A stretch of 64,000 nt of DNA from Burkholderiaceae bacterium (lineage in GTDB: Bacteria; Pseudomonadota; Gammaproteobacteria; Burkholderiales; Burkholderiaceae_C), in contig JACKLJ010000001.1 in assembly GCA_024235955.1 (NCBI GenBank), positions 1,473,501 to 1,537,500 of the forward strand, given 5' to 3'. Below are positions 33,697-41,762 of the stretch, piece by piece. The translations under genes and the position numbers were made by a program. The number at the start of each line of letters is the position of its first letter. Position 1 is the first letter of the stretch. Under the pieces are notes generated by a model that searched no databases, had not been told where the DNA came from, and saw nothing but the letters and a program-made list of their open reading frames with translations.

Positions 33697-33897
33697 TTAC
33701 GGCACTTTCTTGAGCATTTCCAGGCCGATTTCGCCGGCGGCGATTTCGCGCAGCGCGGTCACGGCCGGCTTGTTGGTGGTTTCCACCTTGGGCGCGTGGC
33801 CCTGCTTGAGCATGCGGGCACGGTAGGTGGCGGCCAGCACGAGCTGGAAGCGGTTGGGGATCCTGTCCAGGGCGTCTTCGACGGTGATGCGGGCCAT
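33697..33897 (-). CDS. rpoZ: RNA polymerase omega subunit
   Basis: A 66-residue protein starting MARITVEDALDRIPNRFQLV, the standard omega N-terminus, with the conserved helix around ATYRARMLKQG. Omega aids folding and assembly of the beta-prime subunit and contributes to ppGpp binding. The ATG at 33897 is preferred to an in-frame upstream ATG because it matches the family start. It lies 67 bases downstream of gmk, the usual gmk-rpoZ-spoT order. Confidence 0.95.
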   Translation of the reverse strand: MARITVEDALDRIPNRFQLVLAATYRARMLKQGHAPKVETTNKPAVTALREIAAGEIGLEMLKKVP

Positions 33898-33964
33898 GTT
33901 CTGGAATGCTCCGGTGGGTGCGTGACCATGGGCCCTTCCGGGCCCATGCAAGGGGTGGTGGCAA

Positions 33965-34585
33965 TCAGGCGATGTTGAGCGCCTTGAAGGTCTCGGGCCG
34001 GGCGCTTTTCTGCGCCGCGAACTTCAAGCGCTGCGCGTGCACGATGGCTTTCAGATCAAACAGCGCGCGCTCGAAAACCTCGTTGATTATAACGAAGTCG
34101 AATTTTTCAGCCTGCGCCAGCTCTTCCTCGGCATTCTTCATGCGCAGCTCGATCACATCGGGTGAATCCTCGCCACGGCGCTCCAGGCGGGCGCGCAGCT
34201 CGTCCAGGCTGGGCGGCAGCACGAACACCAGGATCGCGTTGGCAAAACGCTCGCGGATCTGCAGCGCGCCCTGCCAGTCGATCTCCAGCACCACGTCGCC
34301 GCCGTCGGCGATGCGCTGCTCGATCGCCATGCGCGAGGTGCCGTAGCGGTTGCCGTGCACGTGCGCCCATTCCACGAAGCCGTCTCTGGCCACCAGCGTA
34401 TCGAAGTCTTCCTGGCTCACAAAGAAGTACTCGCGGCCGTGTTTTTCCTGCCCGCGCGGCTCCCGCGTGGTGTGCGAGACCGAAGGCCGCACGCCGGCGT
34501 CGACCTCCATCAGCGCCTTCACCAGGCTCGATTTGCCCGTGCCGCTGGGCGCGGCGACGACGAACAGGTTTCCGGGGTAGTCCAT
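33965..34585 (-). CDS. gmk: Guanylate kinase
   Basis: A 206-residue enzyme that phosphorylates GMP to GDP. The P-loop APSGTGKSS is at about residues 12-20, followed by the GMP-binding segments SVSHTTREPRGQE and GREYFFVSQEDF, and the lid region RGEDSPDVIELRMKNAEEEL. The start at 34585 (MDYPGNLF) gives the normal length; a longer in-frame extension up to 34753 lacks family similarity. It is the first gene of gmk-rpoZ. Confidence 0.95.
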   Translation of the reverse strand: MDYPGNLFVVAAPSGTGKSSLVKALMEVDAGVRPSVSHTTREPRGQEKHGREYFFVSQEDFDTLVARDGFVEWAHVHGNRYGTSRMAIEQRIADGGDVVLEIDWQGALQIRERFANAILVFVLPPSLDELRARLERRGEDSPDVIELRMKNAEEELAQAEKFDFVIINEVFERALFDLKAIVHAQRLKFAAQKSARPETFKALNIA

Positions 34586-34720
34586 GGGGCGGGGCGCGCT
34601 ACTGAAAACTGAGCTTGGCAGAGAGGGCCCGATTGTAGTGAACGCCGGTCTACCGGCCCGGGCTGCCGTGGTCGCAGTCTTGAATCCCTGCTGATCCGGA
34701 ATGGTGATGTTCTGAATGCC

Positions 34721-34768
34721 GTTCTGGCTGAGCCCGTCGAACCCCTTCGACACGCTCAGGGCGAACGG
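34721..34768. repeat. REP-like inverted pair
   Basis: GGCTGAGCCCGTCGA and TTCGACACGCTCAGGGCGAACGG face each other and could form a hairpin. Same family as the GIY-YIG-flanking repeats. Confidence 0.6.
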
Positions 34769-34815
34769 TTCAAGCTTCCTGATGCCGGGTCAACAGGGGG
34801 TGGGGGGCAACCGCT

Positions 34816-35817
34816 TCACCCCGCCGCCCACACCATCACCTTCAGCGACCGCGCCTCGTCCACGTCGGCAAACGCTGGCGGGTTGGGCACGCGCTCTACC
34901 CAGCGCAGGCCGGGCGCGTGCCGGGCGGCCTGCTCCAGCAGAAACTCAGGCGGCAGCTCCGGCGCGTTCAGGCACAGCAGCGCGTGGCCGCCCGGCGCCA
35001 GCAGATCGGGCAGGCGGCGCAGCAGGCGGCCGTAATCCTTGGTGGCCACGAAGCTGCCCTTCTGGTAGCTGGGCGGGTCTGCAACCACCAGGTCGTAAGG
35101 CCCGGCGCGGCCGATCTTGCCCCAGGAGCTGAAGATGTCGTGCGCCCAGAACGCCGCGACCCCGTTCGGCCCGTTGCCCACCCCGTTCAGCCGGTGGTTC
35201 TGCTGCCCCGTGGCCAGCGCGCCGCGGCTCATGTCCACGTTGACCACCCGCGCCGCACCCGCCCGCAGCGCCACCACCGAGAACGCGCAGGTGTAGGCGA
35301 ACAGATTCAGCACCCGCGCGCCATGCCCCAGGCTGACCCCAGGGCTCACGGCCAGCGCCGGGGCCGCCGCCTGTTGCGCCACCAGCTCCGCCACCCGCTG
35401 ACGCCCGGCCGCCATGTCCAGAAACAGCCCCTGGTTCTGCCCCTTGAGCACGTTCACCAGGTAGCGCGCGCCGCCCTCCGTCACCACGTGCGGCTGGGGC
35501 ACCACGCCCGCCATCAGCCGCGTGTCGCTGCGCCCCTCCAGCCGCTGCGCCCCGCCGCGCTGCTGGAACACCCAGCACAGCGGCCCATCACCCGGCAGGG
35601 CGATCTGCGCCCAGCGCTGCGCCAGCGCCGCGCCGATGGTGGCCAAGGCCTCGTCGCTGACCGGCGCAAAGCTGGTCAGCACCAGCACGGGCGGGTAGGC
35701 ATCCAGCACCCACTGCTCACAACCAGCATACAGCCCACCCCGGCCGTGGAACACCCTGCCGGCCTCGGTAGGGCGAGGCATGGCGGCGATGGTGTCGAGC
35801 AGGGGGTTGCATGGCAT
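34816..35817 (-). CDS. Class I SAM-dependent methyltransferase, RlmI/RlmK-like
   Basis: A 333-residue protein of the 23S rRNA cytosine/guanine methyltransferase type. The stretch VNVLKGQNQGLFLDMAAGRQ is the family hallmark preceding the SAM-binding motif VLNLFAYTCAFSVVALRAGA, and the catalytic-type motif is ADPPSYQKGSF. A conserved cysteine lies in LLCLNAPELP. It lacks the N-terminal PUA domain of RlmI and is shorter, so the target base is uncertain. Preceded by a region with repeats; transcribed alone. Confidence 0.8.
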   Translation of the reverse strand: MPCNPLLDTIAAMPRPTEAGRVFHGRGGLYAGCEQWVLDAYPPVLVLTSFAPVSDEALATIGAALAQRWAQIALPGDGPLCWVFQQRGGAQRLEGRSDTRLMAGVVPQPHVVTEGGARYLVNVLKGQNQGLFLDMAAGRQRVAELVAQQAAAPALAVSPGVSLGHGARVLNLFAYTCAFSVVALRAGAARVVNVDMSRGALATGQQNHRLNGVGNGPNGVAAFWAHDIFSSWGKIGRAGPYDLVVADPPSYQKGSFVATKDYGRLLRRLPDLLAPGGHALLCLNAPELPPEFLLEQAARHAPGLRWVERVPNPPAFADVDEARSLKVMVWAAG

Positions 35818-35849
35818 GGAGTGTGGCGGAATTTTCCGATGTTTCAGGC

Positions 35850-35895
35850 CGGCGGCCTAGACGCAGCGGGCGCAGACAGCTATGGTGTTTGTAGT
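35850..35895 (-). repeat. Short interspersed repeat, copy 11
   Basis: GCGGGCGCAGACAGCTATGG followed by TGTTTGTAG matches the repeat core and the AT-rich stem. Confidence 0.7.
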
Positions 35896-36120
35896 ATTTT
35901 GCCCAGTGCCTTGACAACGGTATGGTGGTTTCCGGGGTGACACTGGCAAATCTGTTCATCCGAACGGATTCGTCTCCATCACAGATAGTTCACAGTGATC
36001 CGCGATCCGGTCGGTCAGTACCCCGTACATAAGCGTGCCGGGCGCCGTCATAGGTGCGAGCTGCTCACAACACAAAGGCCTTGTTTTAGTAGACGCAGAT
36101 CTTTGCAGTCGGTAGGCTGG

Positions 36121-36183
36121 AATTTTTTGGTTGCTATGCGACGTTGTTTAATTGCGGTGGTTGCGGGCATCCGGCGTTTGCCG
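36121..36183 (+). repeat. 63-bp repeat B before an AT-richer orphan gene
   Basis: Aligns without gaps to repeat A at 14561-14623 with about 12 mismatches. It ends 56 bases before the ATG of the RDD-domain gene. Confidence 0.7.
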
Positions 36184-36238
36184 TTGAAATCAAAGTCGGG
36201 TCTGGGACCGTGCACAACTGCGGAGCGAGGGAGCACAG

Positions 36239-37450
36239 ATGCAAGAGGAATGGTGGTACGCGATTGGCGACACACGGAAAGGTCCAGTTTCACTGGGGAC
36301 GCTCCGCCAGTTGCTTCTTGACCGGAAAGTCTCTGAAGGCACGCTGGTCTGGAGGGAAGGCCGCGAGGGCTGGGCTCCTATTTCCGAGATTCCAGATTTC
36401 CACGAAGTCGTTAAAGCCGTCCCACCTGAGTTGCCCAAACCCACGGCCCGCGAACATCTGATCGCTCTTCCGCTCGCTGGCCCTTGGCGGCGCTTCTTTG
36501 CAAGACTGGTTGATCTGTGGGTGATTGCGCTTCCCGTTTCATTCGTCGCAGCATTCGCACTCTCCAAGGTCTCGCCAGCTTTTGGGCTATGGATTCAACG
36601 TCCAGGCTCTGAGTATGCGTTTGGTTGGCTCATCCTGCCGTTCGTATTGCTCGTAGAGGCGGGAATCGTCGCTCTCTTTGGCACGACACTCGGAAAGGCA
36701 CTCCTCGGCGTGAAGGTTACAACCATTGGCGCTCAGAGCCCGACCGCCGCCCAATACCTACAGCGTCAACTTGGCGTCTACTGGTATGGCCTTGGAACCG
36801 GATTTCCATTTGTTTCCCTATTCACGATGGCGCGTCAGCACGGACGCATCAAAGCTGGACGACAGGCAGGGTATGACGAAGGCAAATTCAACGTAAAAGC
36901 ACCAAAGCTTGGCGTACTGCGAGCGCTGTCCGCCATAGTCGTAGTCTTGGGCCTGTTCTTTGTCAATGCCGCAATCCAGCAGATTTCAAAGTCCTCTGAA
37001 CGCAGTTATTACAGTGGAACAACTTGGGTCAACCAGGTGACTGGCAAGTCCGTAGCCATTCCAAGTGGCTGGATCCACGAGGAGCAGAAGAACGGTGATA
37101 AGCAGCCAATCCAACTGTTTTCTGGGCCAGACTACGGCGTCTATGTGGTCTTCGCTAAGGAAGATGTGCCGTCGAACATGGAACTTCAGGACTATTTGGA
37201 TGCTTGGGTCACAGCTGTTCGTGGCAACATGAGGTTGTCGGTGCCAGGTCAACTGGTCTTGGTTGGCGGTCGTCAGGCCATTACCGTGACCGGAACGATG
37301 GCGGATGACAGAACTCAACGCGTTCATGCGACCCTCGTCAAAAAGGGGCGGCAAGTTTGGCGCGTTGTCATCCTGTCTAACTCCGGCAAGGAGCCTGCTT
37401 CGGAGCATCCCATGAAGTTGCAGGCGTTACTCTTCCAGTCCATCGAGTAG
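36239..37450 (+). CDS. GYF_2 and RDD domain membrane protein
   Basis: A 403-residue protein. Residues 1-60 form a GYF_2-type domain (WWYAIGDTRKGPVSLGTLRQ and LVWREGREGWAPISEIPDF). An RDD membrane domain follows (RRFFARLVDLWVIALPVSFV, then FGTTLGKALLGVKVTT), with a further helix near 225-245 and a C-terminal soluble domain of about 150 residues. Role unknown; RDD proteins are often transport-related. Its GC content is lower than its neighbours and it follows repeat B, so it may be an acquired gene like the one at 14659. Confidence 0.8.
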   Translation: MQEEWWYAIGDTRKGPVSLGTLRQLLLDRKVSEGTLVWREGREGWAPISEIPDFHEVVKAVPPELPKPTAREHLIALPLAGPWRRFFARLVDLWVIALPVSFVAAFALSKVSPAFGLWIQRPGSEYAFGWLILPFVLLVEAGIVALFGTTLGKALLGVKVTTIGAQSPTAAQYLQRQLGVYWYGLGTGFPFVSLFTMARQHGRIKAGRQAGYDEGKFNVKAPKLGVLRALSAIVVVLGLFFVNAAIQQISKSSERSYYSGTTWVNQVTGKSVAIPSGWIHEEQKNGDKQPIQLFSGPDYGVYVVFAKEDVPSNMELQDYLDAWVTAVRGNMRLSVPGQLVLVGGRQAITVTGTMADDRTQRVHATLVKKGRQVWRVVILSNSGKEPASEHPMKLQALLFQSIE

Positions 37451-37592
37451 AGCCAGGGTCCACCCGTCGTTGCACCTGACCCACCGCAGCGGGCTTTGCT
37501 CGCTTTCGCTAGCGGGTGAACCCCTACGTTGAACGTCCGCTCGCCAGAACAACGGCACGACTGGCAGACATACGTTTCAAATCGACGAGCTA

Positions 37593-38231
37593 TCAGCTTT
37601 CTTTTTTGGCGACGGCACGCCCCCAAAAGACCAGCACCAGATTGTTCGCCGGCAGCGCATGCCGCCCGTGCAGCGCCAGCCCCGCCGCTTCGGCTTCGGC
37701 AGCTACGTCATCCAGCCGGCGAATGCCCCACGCGGGGTTGCGGGCGCGCAGGTCGGTGTCGAAGGCCTGGTTGCTGGGGGCGGTGGGTGCGCCGTCTTCG
37801 AGGTAGGGGCCGTAGGTGACGAGTTGGCCGCCGGGGGCCAGGCAGTGGGCGGCGCCTTGCATGAGCGCGGCGGTGCAGGCCCAGGGGGCAATGTGCATCA
37901 GGTTGGCGCAGAACACGAGGTCGAACGTGCCGGGGGCGAAGGGCGGGCCGCCGTCGGCGGGCCAGGGGGTTTGCAGCACGTCGAGCCGGCGCGGCGGCAG
38001 GGCATTGGGCAGGCCGGCGCAGCGGGCCTGGATGGCGAAGAACAGCTCGTCGCCGCGGTCGGTGGGTTGCCATTGCCAGCCGGGCAGCTCACGCGCGAAG
38101 TGCGCCACGTGCTGGCCGGTGCCGCTGGCGATTTCCAGCGCGCGGCCCTGGGGGTTTAGCAGGCCGCGCAGCGCGGCCAGGATGGGGCCCTGGTTGCGCT
38201 CGCAGGCGGGGCTGGTGGGCAGATCCTGCAT
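37593..38231 (-). CDS. DUF938 family SAM-dependent methyltransferase
   Basis: A 212-residue protein of the DUF938 family. The start MQDLPTSPACERNQGPILA is typical of the family, so the ATG at 38231 is preferred to a TTG at 38261. The SAM-binding motif is ALEIASGTGQHVAHFAREL, and FDLVFCANLMHIAPWAC is the family-specific acceptor-side segment. Substrate unknown. It is convergent with the RDD gene. Confidence 0.85.
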   Translation of the reverse strand: MQDLPTSPACERNQGPILAALRGLLNPQGRALEIASGTGQHVAHFARELPGWQWQPTDRGDELFFAIQARCAGLPNALPPRRLDVLQTPWPADGGPPFAPGTFDLVFCANLMHIAPWACTAALMQGAAHCLAPGGQLVTYGPYLEDGAPTAPSNQAFDTDLRARNPAWGIRRLDDVAAEAEAAGLALHGRHALPANNLVLVFWGRAVAKKES

Positions 38232-38265
38232 GGGCGGCACGGGCTGATTTCTAACAGTCAAAACG

Positions 38266-38318
38266 AGTTCTTGCCCAGGCGTGGCGGGCGCAGGCAGCTA
38301 TCAAAAACAAAGCGTCTG
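38266..38318 (-). repeat. Short interspersed repeat, copy 12
   Basis: GGCGGGCGCAGGCAGCTATC followed by AAAAACAAAGCG; matches the core with a GGGC/GCCC stem. Confidence 0.75.
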
Positions 38319-38330
38319 CCGGCTCGCGGC

Positions 38331-38603
38331 TCACTCGCTGGGCGCGGTGAAGCGCTTGCCATCGCGCTTGGCGTCGCCCGTGATGGGGTCGGAGGCCTGG
38401 CTGGCGCCGGTGACGGCGCCGATGCCCGAGCCCACGGCCTGGCCGCCCATGCGCACGCTGTCGCTCATGGCGCTGCCGGTGGCCTTGATGGCGGAAGCGG
38501 TGCCGCAACCGGCCAGCAAGGCGCAGCAGGCGAGGGCGGAGGCTGCGGCCCACGCGGCGGGGCTGTGCGGGCGGGCGGCGTTGGGCGTCGTGGGCTGGGT
38601 CAT
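38331..38603 (-). CDS. Small lipoprotein, 90 residues
   Basis: A hydrophobic leader ending in LLAGCGTAS gives a clear lipobox, with cysteine near residue 33. The mature part is short, glycine- and serine-rich, with GSAMSDSVRMGGQAVGSGIG, and resembles the second lipoprotein at 39013. Function unknown. The start MTQPTTPNAARPHS has a long polar stretch before the leader, so a later start is possible. Confidence 0.6.
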   Translation of the reverse strand: MTQPTTPNAARPHSPAAWAAASALACCALLAGCGTASAIKATGSAMSDSVRMGGQAVGSGIGAVTGASQASDPITGDAKRDGKRFTAPSE

Positions 38604-38681
38604 GGGATGGCGATGGGCAAGGTCTGGGACGCCCCATGATGCACCATGCGGCGGGCTGGCGCAGCCTTGCGGGTTTTCAGC

Positions 38682-38742
38682 ATGTTTCAGGCCTCTGGCC
38701 CAGGCGTGGCAGGCGCAGGCAGCTATGTGAACGATAGCGCTT
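38682..38742 (-). repeat. Short interspersed repeat, copy 13
   Basis: TGGCAGGCGCAGGCAGCTAT followed by GTGAACGATAGCGC; the GCTAT/ATAGC stem is perfect. Confidence 0.75.
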
Positions 38743-38862
38743 TGGGCCTCTATCGGAAGCACCTGCTGATCGGGCGTGTGGACGGTCCGTACCGAATCGC
38801 ATTTGATCAACAAGAACCGTGCGGGCTGAGGCCTTCAACAAGCTCCGCGCGGGCCCGCCTGC

Positions 38863-38951
38863 GCCTCGCGCGGCGCTTCGACAGGCTTGCCGGTGCCTCG
38901 CGCGGCGCTTCGACAGGCTTGCCGGTGCCTCGCGCGGCGCTTCGACAGGCT
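38863..38951 (+). repeat. 32-bp tandem repeat, about 2.8 units
   Basis: Units start at 38863, 38895 and 38927 and contain GCCTCGCGCGGCGCTTCGAC followed by AGGCTTGCCGGT. The first two units are identical; the third diverges at the end into a REP-like sequence. Confidence 0.85.
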
Positions 38952-38968
38952 CAGCGTGAACGGTTGGG
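38935..38968 (-). repeat. REP-like unit at end of tandem array
   Basis: GCGCTTCGACAGGCTCAGCG followed by TGAACGG belongs to the same family as the copies flanking the GIY-YIG gene. Confidence 0.55.
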
Positions 38969-39012
38969 TGTTTTTTTTGGGGCGAGTTGGCAGCGGGCCC
39001 TGCGGTCCCGCC

Positions 39013-39405
39013 TCAGCGGCAGGCACTCGCGGTGCCGGGGGCGGGCGCAGGTGCCGGCACGTCCCCGCTGGGCACCGCGCAGCGCGGTAGCGTGGCGGGG
39101 GCGGCGCCATGCGCGCCATCCACGCCGCCCGCGCCTTCCGCCGGGCGGATGCGCTCGTGGATGACGATGCCGCTGCCGTCGTCCTGCGGTCTGGACGCCA
39201 TGGCGTCGATGCCCGCGCCGATGGCCTTGCCAGTGAGCGAGACGCCGGTGACGACGACGGTGCCGGCCACCGATACCGCCGCGCCCGCGGCGGCGCCAGC
39301 CACCGAGCAGCCGGCGGTGGATGCTGCGGCGCCGGCCAAGGCGGCCGCCAGCCAGGCGGTGCGCGCGGTGGCACGCGCAGCAGCGGGAAAAGTCAGCGGC
39401 TTCAC
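39013..39405 (-). CDS. Predicted lipoprotein, 130 residues
   Basis: The leader ends AASTAGCSVAGAAAG, giving a lipobox cysteine near residue 30. The mature part is alanine/glycine-rich (VSVAGTVVVTGVSLTGKAIG) with a proline-rich tail. A GTG start at 39405 is chosen because it overlaps the stop of the upstream oxidoreductase gene (GTGA), indicating coupling. Function unknown. It shares a glycine-rich style with the lipoprotein at 38331. Confidence 0.6.
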   Translation of the reverse strand: MKPLTFPAAARATARTAWLAAALAGAAASTAGCSVAGAAAGAAVSVAGTVVVTGVSLTGKAIGAGIDAMASRPQDDGSGIVIHERIRPAEGAGGVDGAHGAAPATLPRCAVPSGDVPAPAPAPGTASACR

Positions 39406-40427
39406 GCCGAGGCCGGCACCGGCGCGCCGCTGCGCACGGCGGCGGCGATGTCGAGCGAGCGCAGGCGCAGCGCCGGGTCGAAGATGTCGCAGGTGAACAT
39501 CATCTCGTCGCATTCGGTCAGCTCGGCCAGTTTGTTCAGGCCGTCGCGCACGGTATCCGGGCTGCCGATCACGGCGCAGGCCAGGAAATCCTGCAGGGCG
39601 GCGCGCTCCTGCGGCTGCAGGCTGGCCGCAAAGCCTTCCACCGGCGCCGCCAGCTTTCCGCGCTGGCCGCGCAGGATGCCCAGCACGCGCTGGAACACGC
39701 TGCTGGCCAGCAGTTGCGCTTCTTCATCCGTGGGCGCGGCCACCAGCGGCACGCCGATCGTCACGTAGGGCCTGGGGCATGCAGCCGAGGGCTTGAAGTG
39801 CGCGCGGTAGACCTCGATGGCCTGCAGCAGCATGGCGGGCGCAAAGTGCGAGGCAAACGCGTAGGGCAGCCCGCGCTCGGCCGCCAGCTGGGCGGAGAAC
39901 AGGCTGGAGCCCAGCAGCCAGATCGGCACCCGCGTGCCGGCGCCGGGGTTGGCGATGAGCTTCTGGCCGGGCTGCGCGTCGCCCAGCAGGCGCTGCAGTT
40001 CGGCCACATCGCGCGGGAAGTCGTCCACGCTTTCCATGCGGTCGCGGCGCAGCGCGCGCATGGTCATCGGGTCGGTGCCGGGGGCGCGGCCCAGGCCCAG
40101 GTCGATGCGGCCGGGGTACAGCTCGGCCAGCGTGCCGAAGGCCTCGGCCACCACCAGCGGCGCGTGGTTGGGCAGCATCACGCCGCCGGAGCCCACGCGG
40201 ATGCGCTCGGTGCCGCCGGCGATGTGCCCCACCAGCACGGCGGTGGCCGAGCTGGCGATGCCCGGCATGTTGTGGTGCTCGGCCAGCCAGTAGCGCGTGA
40301 AGCCCAGGCGCTCGGCATGGCGCGCGGTGCGCAGCGAGATGGCCAGCGCGTCGGCCACGGTGCCGCCCTCGCGCACGGGCACCAGGTCGAGCATGGAAAA
40401 GGCGATGTCGTGCAGGGATTTCTTCAT
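39402..40427 (-). CDS. LLM-class flavin-dependent oxidoreductase
   Basis: A 341-residue luciferase-like monooxygenase of the MsnO8/alkanal monooxygenase-like type. The N-terminus SLHDIAFSMLDLVPVREGG and the stretch YWLAEHHNMPGIASSATAVL are typical, with RIRVGSGGVMLPNHAPLVVA as the flavin-site strand. FMNH2 would be supplied by a flavin reductase; a candidate is encoded 33 bases upstream in the same direction. Substrate unknown. Confidence 0.88.
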   Translation of the reverse strand: MKKSLHDIAFSMLDLVPVREGGTVADALAISLRTARHAERLGFTRYWLAEHHNMPGIASSATAVLVGHIAGGTERIRVGSGGVMLPNHAPLVVAEAFGTLAELYPGRIDLGLGRAPGTDPMTMRALRRDRMESVDDFPRDVAELQRLLGDAQPGQKLIANPGAGTRVPIWLLGSSLFSAQLAAERGLPYAFASHFAPAMLLQAIEVYRAHFKPSAACPRPYVTIGVPLVAAPTDEEAQLLASSVFQRVLGILRGQRGKLAAPVEGFAASLQPQERAALQDFLACAVIGSPDTVRDGLNKLAELTECDEMMFTCDIFDPALRLRSLDIAAAVRSGAPVPASA

Positions 40428-40460
40428 GCGGGGATTGTGGCGCGTGGAGGCGCGCCGCGC

Positions 40461-41078
40461 TCAGGAAGGGGCTCGGGGTGCCAGCTGCCGCCCCTTGATC
40501 TGCGCGCCCGGGATCACGAAGTTGCCGGCGCCCAGATGGTGCAGGGTGCGCCATTCGGGCGGGGTGGCTTCCAGCGCCAGGAACTTGCCGTGGGCGAAGG
40601 CGCGCTCGTCGGCCCAGGCGGCCACGGCCTGGCCGATGAACAGGTCGTGCGCCTGCTGCAGGTGCGGCTCGGGGATCAGGCGGCATTCCAGCCAGCCGAT
40701 GCAGCCTTCCACAAGTGGTGCATCGACCTGCGTGCCCGGCGCGTGGCGGATGTGGAAGGCGCTGAACTTGTCCTGCCCGGCCACGTCGCGGCCGGAGACG
40801 CTGCCCACGGTGGCCACCAGATCGGCCTGCGCGGCGCGCGGCACGGCGACGACGAAGCTGCCGCTGGCCTCGACCAGCTCGCGCGTCAGCGTGGCCTTGT
40901 CCAGGCAGACGGCGAGCTTGGGCGGCTCGAACTCCAGCGCCACGTTCCAGGCGCAGGCCATCACGTCGCGCCGACCGGCGTGCGCGCTGCTCACCAGCAC
41001 CGAGGCGCCGGTGTTGAGCAGCCGGTAGGCGTGCCTGGGTTCGACGGGCAGGACGTGGGGCGGGAAGGGCGTGTGCAT
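40461..41078 (-). CDS. Flavin reductase-like domain protein
   Basis: A 205-residue protein of the DIM6/NTAB flavin reductase family (split-barrel FMN-binding fold). Typical stretches are PVLV-type core VLVSSAHAGRRDVMACAWNV and PPKLAVCLDKATLTRELVEA. Start MHTPFPPHVLPVEP at 41078 is chosen over a longer frame. It lies directly upstream of the luciferase-like monooxygenase gene, so the two may form a two-component monooxygenase. Confidence 0.82.
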   Translation of the reverse strand: MHTPFPPHVLPVEPRHAYRLLNTGASVLVSSAHAGRRDVMACAWNVALEFEPPKLAVCLDKATLTRELVEASGSFVVAVPRAAQADLVATVGSVSGRDVAGQDKFSAFHIRHAPGTQVDAPLVEGCIGWLECRLIPEPHLQQAHDLFIGQAVAAWADERAFAHGKFLALEATPPEWRTLHHLGAGNFVIPGAQIKGRQLAPRAPS

Positions 41079-41114
41079 GACCAATAGCCTAGCGGATGGC
41101 CGAGTGGCCGGATT

Positions 41115-41170
41115 TGCTTCTGTTTCAATAGCTGGCTGCGCCCGCCACGTATGGGCTGCAGGCCAAAAAG
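41115..41170 (+). repeat. Short interspersed repeat, copy 14
   Basis: ATAGCTGGCTGCGCCCGCC then ATGGGCTGCAGGCCAAAAAG; a near-consensus copy between the flavin reductase and Lrp genes. Confidence 0.75.
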
Positions 41171-41185
41171 GCGTGAGAAAAGTGG

Positions 41186-41659
41186 CTAACCCAGATCCAG
41201 CTGGTTGGTGCTCTTGACCTCTTCCATCACCGCGTAGGTACGGGTTTCGCGCACGCCGGGCAGCTGCCACAGCACGGCGCCGGCGAAGCGCCGGTAGTCG
41301 GCCATGTCGGCGCCGCGGGTCTTGAGCAGGTAGTCGAAGCCGCCGGCCACCATGTGCGCTTCCAGGATCTCGCGGCGGGTCTGCACGGCGGCCTTGAACT
41401 CGTCGAACACGTTGGGCGTGGTGCGGTCGAGCAGCACCTCCACGAAGACCAGCATGCCGGCGCCGAGCTTGAGCGGGTTGAGCCGCGCCTCGTAGCCCAG
41501 GATGTAGCCCTCGCGCGTGAGCCGCTGCACGCGCGCCAGCACGGCGGTGGGCGAGAGGCCCACGCTTTCGGCCAGCTTGAGGTTGGCGATGCGGCCGTCC
41601 TCCTGCAGGGCGCGCAGGATGCGCAGATCGATGCGGTCGAGCTCGGCGGGCAGCTTCAT
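41186..41659 (-). CDS. putR: Lrp/AsnC-family regulator, probably PutR
   Basis: A 157-residue Lrp-type protein with winged helix (NLKLAESVGLSPTAVLARVQ) and RAM domain (AHMVAGGFDYLLKTRGADMA). It is divergent from putA with 103 bases between them. In many proteobacteria whose PutA lacks a DNA-binding domain, a linked Lrp protein activates putA in response to proline, which fits this locus. An inverted repeat GTGAA/TTCAC lies in the gap. Confidence 0.82.
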   Translation of the reverse strand: MKLPAELDRIDLRILRALQEDGRIANLKLAESVGLSPTAVLARVQRLTREGYILGYEARLNPLKLGAGMLVFVEVLLDRTTPNVFDEFKAAVQTRREILEAHMVAGGFDYLLKTRGADMADYRRFAGAVLWQLPGVRETRTYAVMEEVKSTNQLDLG

Positions 41660-41695
41660 GATTTGAACAAACGTCTATTGGGTGGCTTGATTATG

Positions 41696-41708
41696 GTGAA
41701 AAATTCAC
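41696..41708. promoter_or_regulatory. Possible PutR operator
   Basis: GTGAAAAATTCAC is a perfect palindrome apart from its central A, in the putR-putA divergent promoter, 54 bases before the putA ATG. Confidence 0.45.
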
Positions 41709-41762
41709 TTCAAAGTCCATCAAACTGGCGATATTGACCAACCCAGCCGGGGAGCCATTGCC

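Larger units (their letters stand above)
35818..36238. other. Intergenic region with two repeats
   Basis: 421 bases without a convincing gene. It holds a short interspersed repeat (35850-35895) and the 63-bp repeat B (36121-36183). Confidence 0.5.
38604..39012. other. Intergenic region with repeats only
   Basis: 409 bases without a convincing gene. It holds a short interspersed repeat (38682-38742), a 32-bp tandem array (38863-38951) and a REP-like unit (38935-38968). Confidence 0.6.

Noticed and set aside
37451..37540. Second attC-like site after the RDD gene (GTTGAAC near 37528, CACCCG/CGGGTG arms)
   Set aside because: The opposite end consensus RYYYAAC could not be placed, so the evidence is too weak to list.
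38863..38951. Tandem array as a small CRISPR
   Set aside because: The units are adjacent with no variable spacers and no cas genes are near.
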